From Reichenbachiella ulvae (GTDB lineage Bacteria; Bacteroidota; Bacteroidia; Cytophagales; Cyclobacteriaceae), in NCBI RefSeq assembly GCF_025833875.1, contig NZ_JAOYOD010000001.1:4790501-4854500 (forward strand): DNA of 64,000 nt. Reading direction: 5' to 3'. Shown in pieces: positions 62,665 through 64,000 of this stretch. A program made the position numbers and the translations under genes. The first letter of the stretch is position 1. Each line of letters starts with the position of its first letter. Below the pieces are notes generated by a model, which saw only the letters and a program-made list of their open reading frames with translations, ran no database searches and was not told the origin of the DNA.

Positions 62665-64000
62665 TCAAGGTGTTTGCAACTCTTTCAATAATGCATCTAT
62701 GCTGTTTTGGCGGTGAATGCTTTGGTAATTGCCTTCTCCCTTATCCGCCATTTCTTTGAGTTGATCGATATTTTTAATTCTGGACCCAAATGCGAACACA
62801 CTCAGTTTGATTCCATTTTTCGCTTCTGATCTAATTTGCTTCAGACCCTCTCTACTGATGTCGAAATCTCCATCTGTGGCGATGATGATCCGATTGTTTC
62901 CACTTGGAATCATGCCCTCATTGGCGATTTGATAAGCTAGCTGCAGGCCTTTTTGCGCATGGGTTTTACCAGAGGACTCGAGTGTATTCAGTTTGTTTAG
63001 TTCAGCTTTGTCAGTAAAGGACACGTCACGCAGGATGACACGCGCATCGTCCGAATAAATGACAACCGATAGGCGATCGGAAGGCCTCATGATGCTGGAT
63101 AGTTCGGTTAGTGCCTCCTTCATCACAGGGAGTTTGCTAGGGTGATTCATGCTGCCAGATACGTCGAGTACAAGAGTGGTATGGTTAATGGCATAGCCTT
63201 CCATCGAGACGGATTGTAGTTTGGGATGGACCACCTTTTTTTCAGGTCGAGTCATGGTATAAATGCCAGGTTCTTTCACCGTTTGGAGCAGAAAGGCAGG
63301 TTCCATGTTATTTATGGTACTGATGCGTGCAAAGGCATTGTAATCATCTACTGCTTGATTGAAATGGTTGACAATGTATTCATACTTACTAGGATCATTT
63401 AGCGGCAGGTTTTTTCCCGTTTTGAATTCAGAGATCATTCTATCGAGGTGAAACAAAACCTTGTCGTACCTGGAAGGGGCAGAGTTGCCATTATTTGATC
63501 CCAGATCCATGATCTGGCCGATGTTGTCACTTCTGCTTTCTTCCAATTGACGCAATTGAGAGGAAAATGCAGTTGTGTCAAATGCCAGGCCATCAGTCAA
63601 TTGTCCATTTCTGATTAGTGCCAGATAGCTGCGGGCGGTGTCTAATGCTGATTTTAATGCTGTAGCACTTCTGCTCCAATCATTGTTTCTGTCGGGAGTG
63701 CGTTTATCTATTGTCTCATAGGCCAAAGATTCTATTTGCAATGACAATTGCCTATAGCCTGCGTTGGATTGCTCCAGTGATAGGAGGTGAGCATATATTT
63801 GATTTTCTAATGAATCATTTAGCTCTGGTTGTTCCTGAGTAAGATCAGCGAGTGCTGAGCCCGTCTGGTTTTGGGCTTTTTGTAGTGACCATAGTGAATC
63901 CAGAAGCTGCTCCAGCGTTGACCCTTCGAGGTATTGAGCTAGCTGTTTTTTCTCCTTCTCAAAGTCTGCGGTAGGCAATAGGACTGGAGTGAAGTAAAAG
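62665..64000 (-). CDS. von Willebrand factor A-domain protein (5' end outside window)
   Basis: The frame stays open from the stop at 62665 to the window end, so the TTG at 63978 is probably not the start and the N-terminus lies beyond. At least 437 residues are visible. The first ~230 are helical and Gln/Ser/Leu-rich. The vWA domain follows with the MIDAS motif TTLVLDVSGSMNHPSK, the Thr-ligand region and IIIATDGDFDISREG. It probably acts in protein-protein assembly on the cell surface or periplasm. It is convergent with the CDF gene, 10 nt apart. Confidence 0.78.
   Translation of the reverse strand, partial: FYFTPVLLPTADFEKEKKQLAQYLEGSTLEQLLDSLWSLQKAQNQTGSALADLTQEQPELNDSLENQIYAHLLSLEQSNAGYRQLSLQIESLAYETIDKRTPDRNNDWSRSATALKSALDTARSYLALIRNGQLTDGLAFDTTAFSSQLRQLEESRSDNIGQIMDLGSNNGNSAPSRYDKVLFHLDRMISEFKTGKNLPLNDPSKYEYIVNHFNQAVDDYNAFARISTINNMEPAFLLQTVKEPGIYTMTRPEKKVVHPKLQSVSMEGYAINHTTLVLDVSGSMNHPSKLPVMKEALTELSSIMRPSDRLSVVIYSDDARVILRDVSFTDKAELNKLNTLESSGKTHAQKGLQLAYQIANEGMIPSGNNRIIIATDGDFDISREGLKQIRSEAKNGIKLSVFAFGSRIKNIDQLKEMADKGEGNYQSIHRQNSIDALLKELQTP

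Overview
The window looks like chromosome from a Bacteroidota bacterium, probably a marine-type Cytophagales. The evidence is a Por-type (T9SS) C-terminal sorting tail, DUF4249 and DUF4374 lipoproteins beside TonB receptors with carboxypeptidase-D-like N-terminal domains, sensor kinases built on Reg_prop beta-propellers, a short Bacteroidota-type LeuA, and AT-rich translation starts without strong Shine-Dalgarno sites. No tRNA, rRNA or CRISPR array was seen. The genus is inference.

Layout. 1-4.5 kb: the N-terminal part of a propeller sensor protein, a bestrophin-like channel, and an ECF sigma factor operon with a small anti-sigma candidate and two Spy/CpxP-like proteins. 4.7-9.4 kb: a partly decayed cell-surface module (a frameshifted lipoprotein, an intact TonB receptor, a DUF4249 lipoprotein, and a subtilase pseudogene with a T9SS tail). 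9.4-15 kb: housekeeping genes queA, menC, a queuosine-precursor transporter, rnz, a STAS protein and purC. 15.2-29.2 kb: a carbohydrate region with a GntR/LacI-type regulator divergent from a fused rhamnulose-1-phosphate aldolase/dehydrogenase, then a co-directional minus-strand block of GH2, sensor kinase, response regulator, GH105, a 53-residue small protein and GH115. No SusC/SusD pair is present. 29.4-33.7 kb: a MORN-repeat protein, a thiolase and a helical Bacteroidota protein.

33.8-49.4 kb is a large amino-acid biosynthesis block: leuA, then ilvE-ilvD-ilvB-ilvN, an aminotransferase, ilvA and a membrane protein, then thrA-thrB-thrC. ilvC and leuBCD are not here. In front of ilvE lie two consecutive leader-peptide attenuators that are not obvious from long reading frames. 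Each has an Ile/Val-rich short ORF, an intrinsic terminator, and an alternative pairing in which bases around the leader stop codon pair with the ascending arm of the terminator. This is the most notable regulatory feature of the window.

49.4-54.4 kb is an iron-type uptake operon (TonB receptor, DUF4374, PepSY membrane protein). 54.5-56.5 kb holds a TPR protein and an NTF2-like lipoprotein. 56.6-61.8 kb is an accessory patch: a 12-unit 21-bp minisatellite, a perfect 15-bp palindrome, an XRE-ImmA/DUF4411 toxin-antitoxin-like pair, an IS110-family transposase with a structured non-coding leader, and two small pseudogenes. The window closes with a CDF-type cation transporter and a partial von Willebrand A-domain protein.
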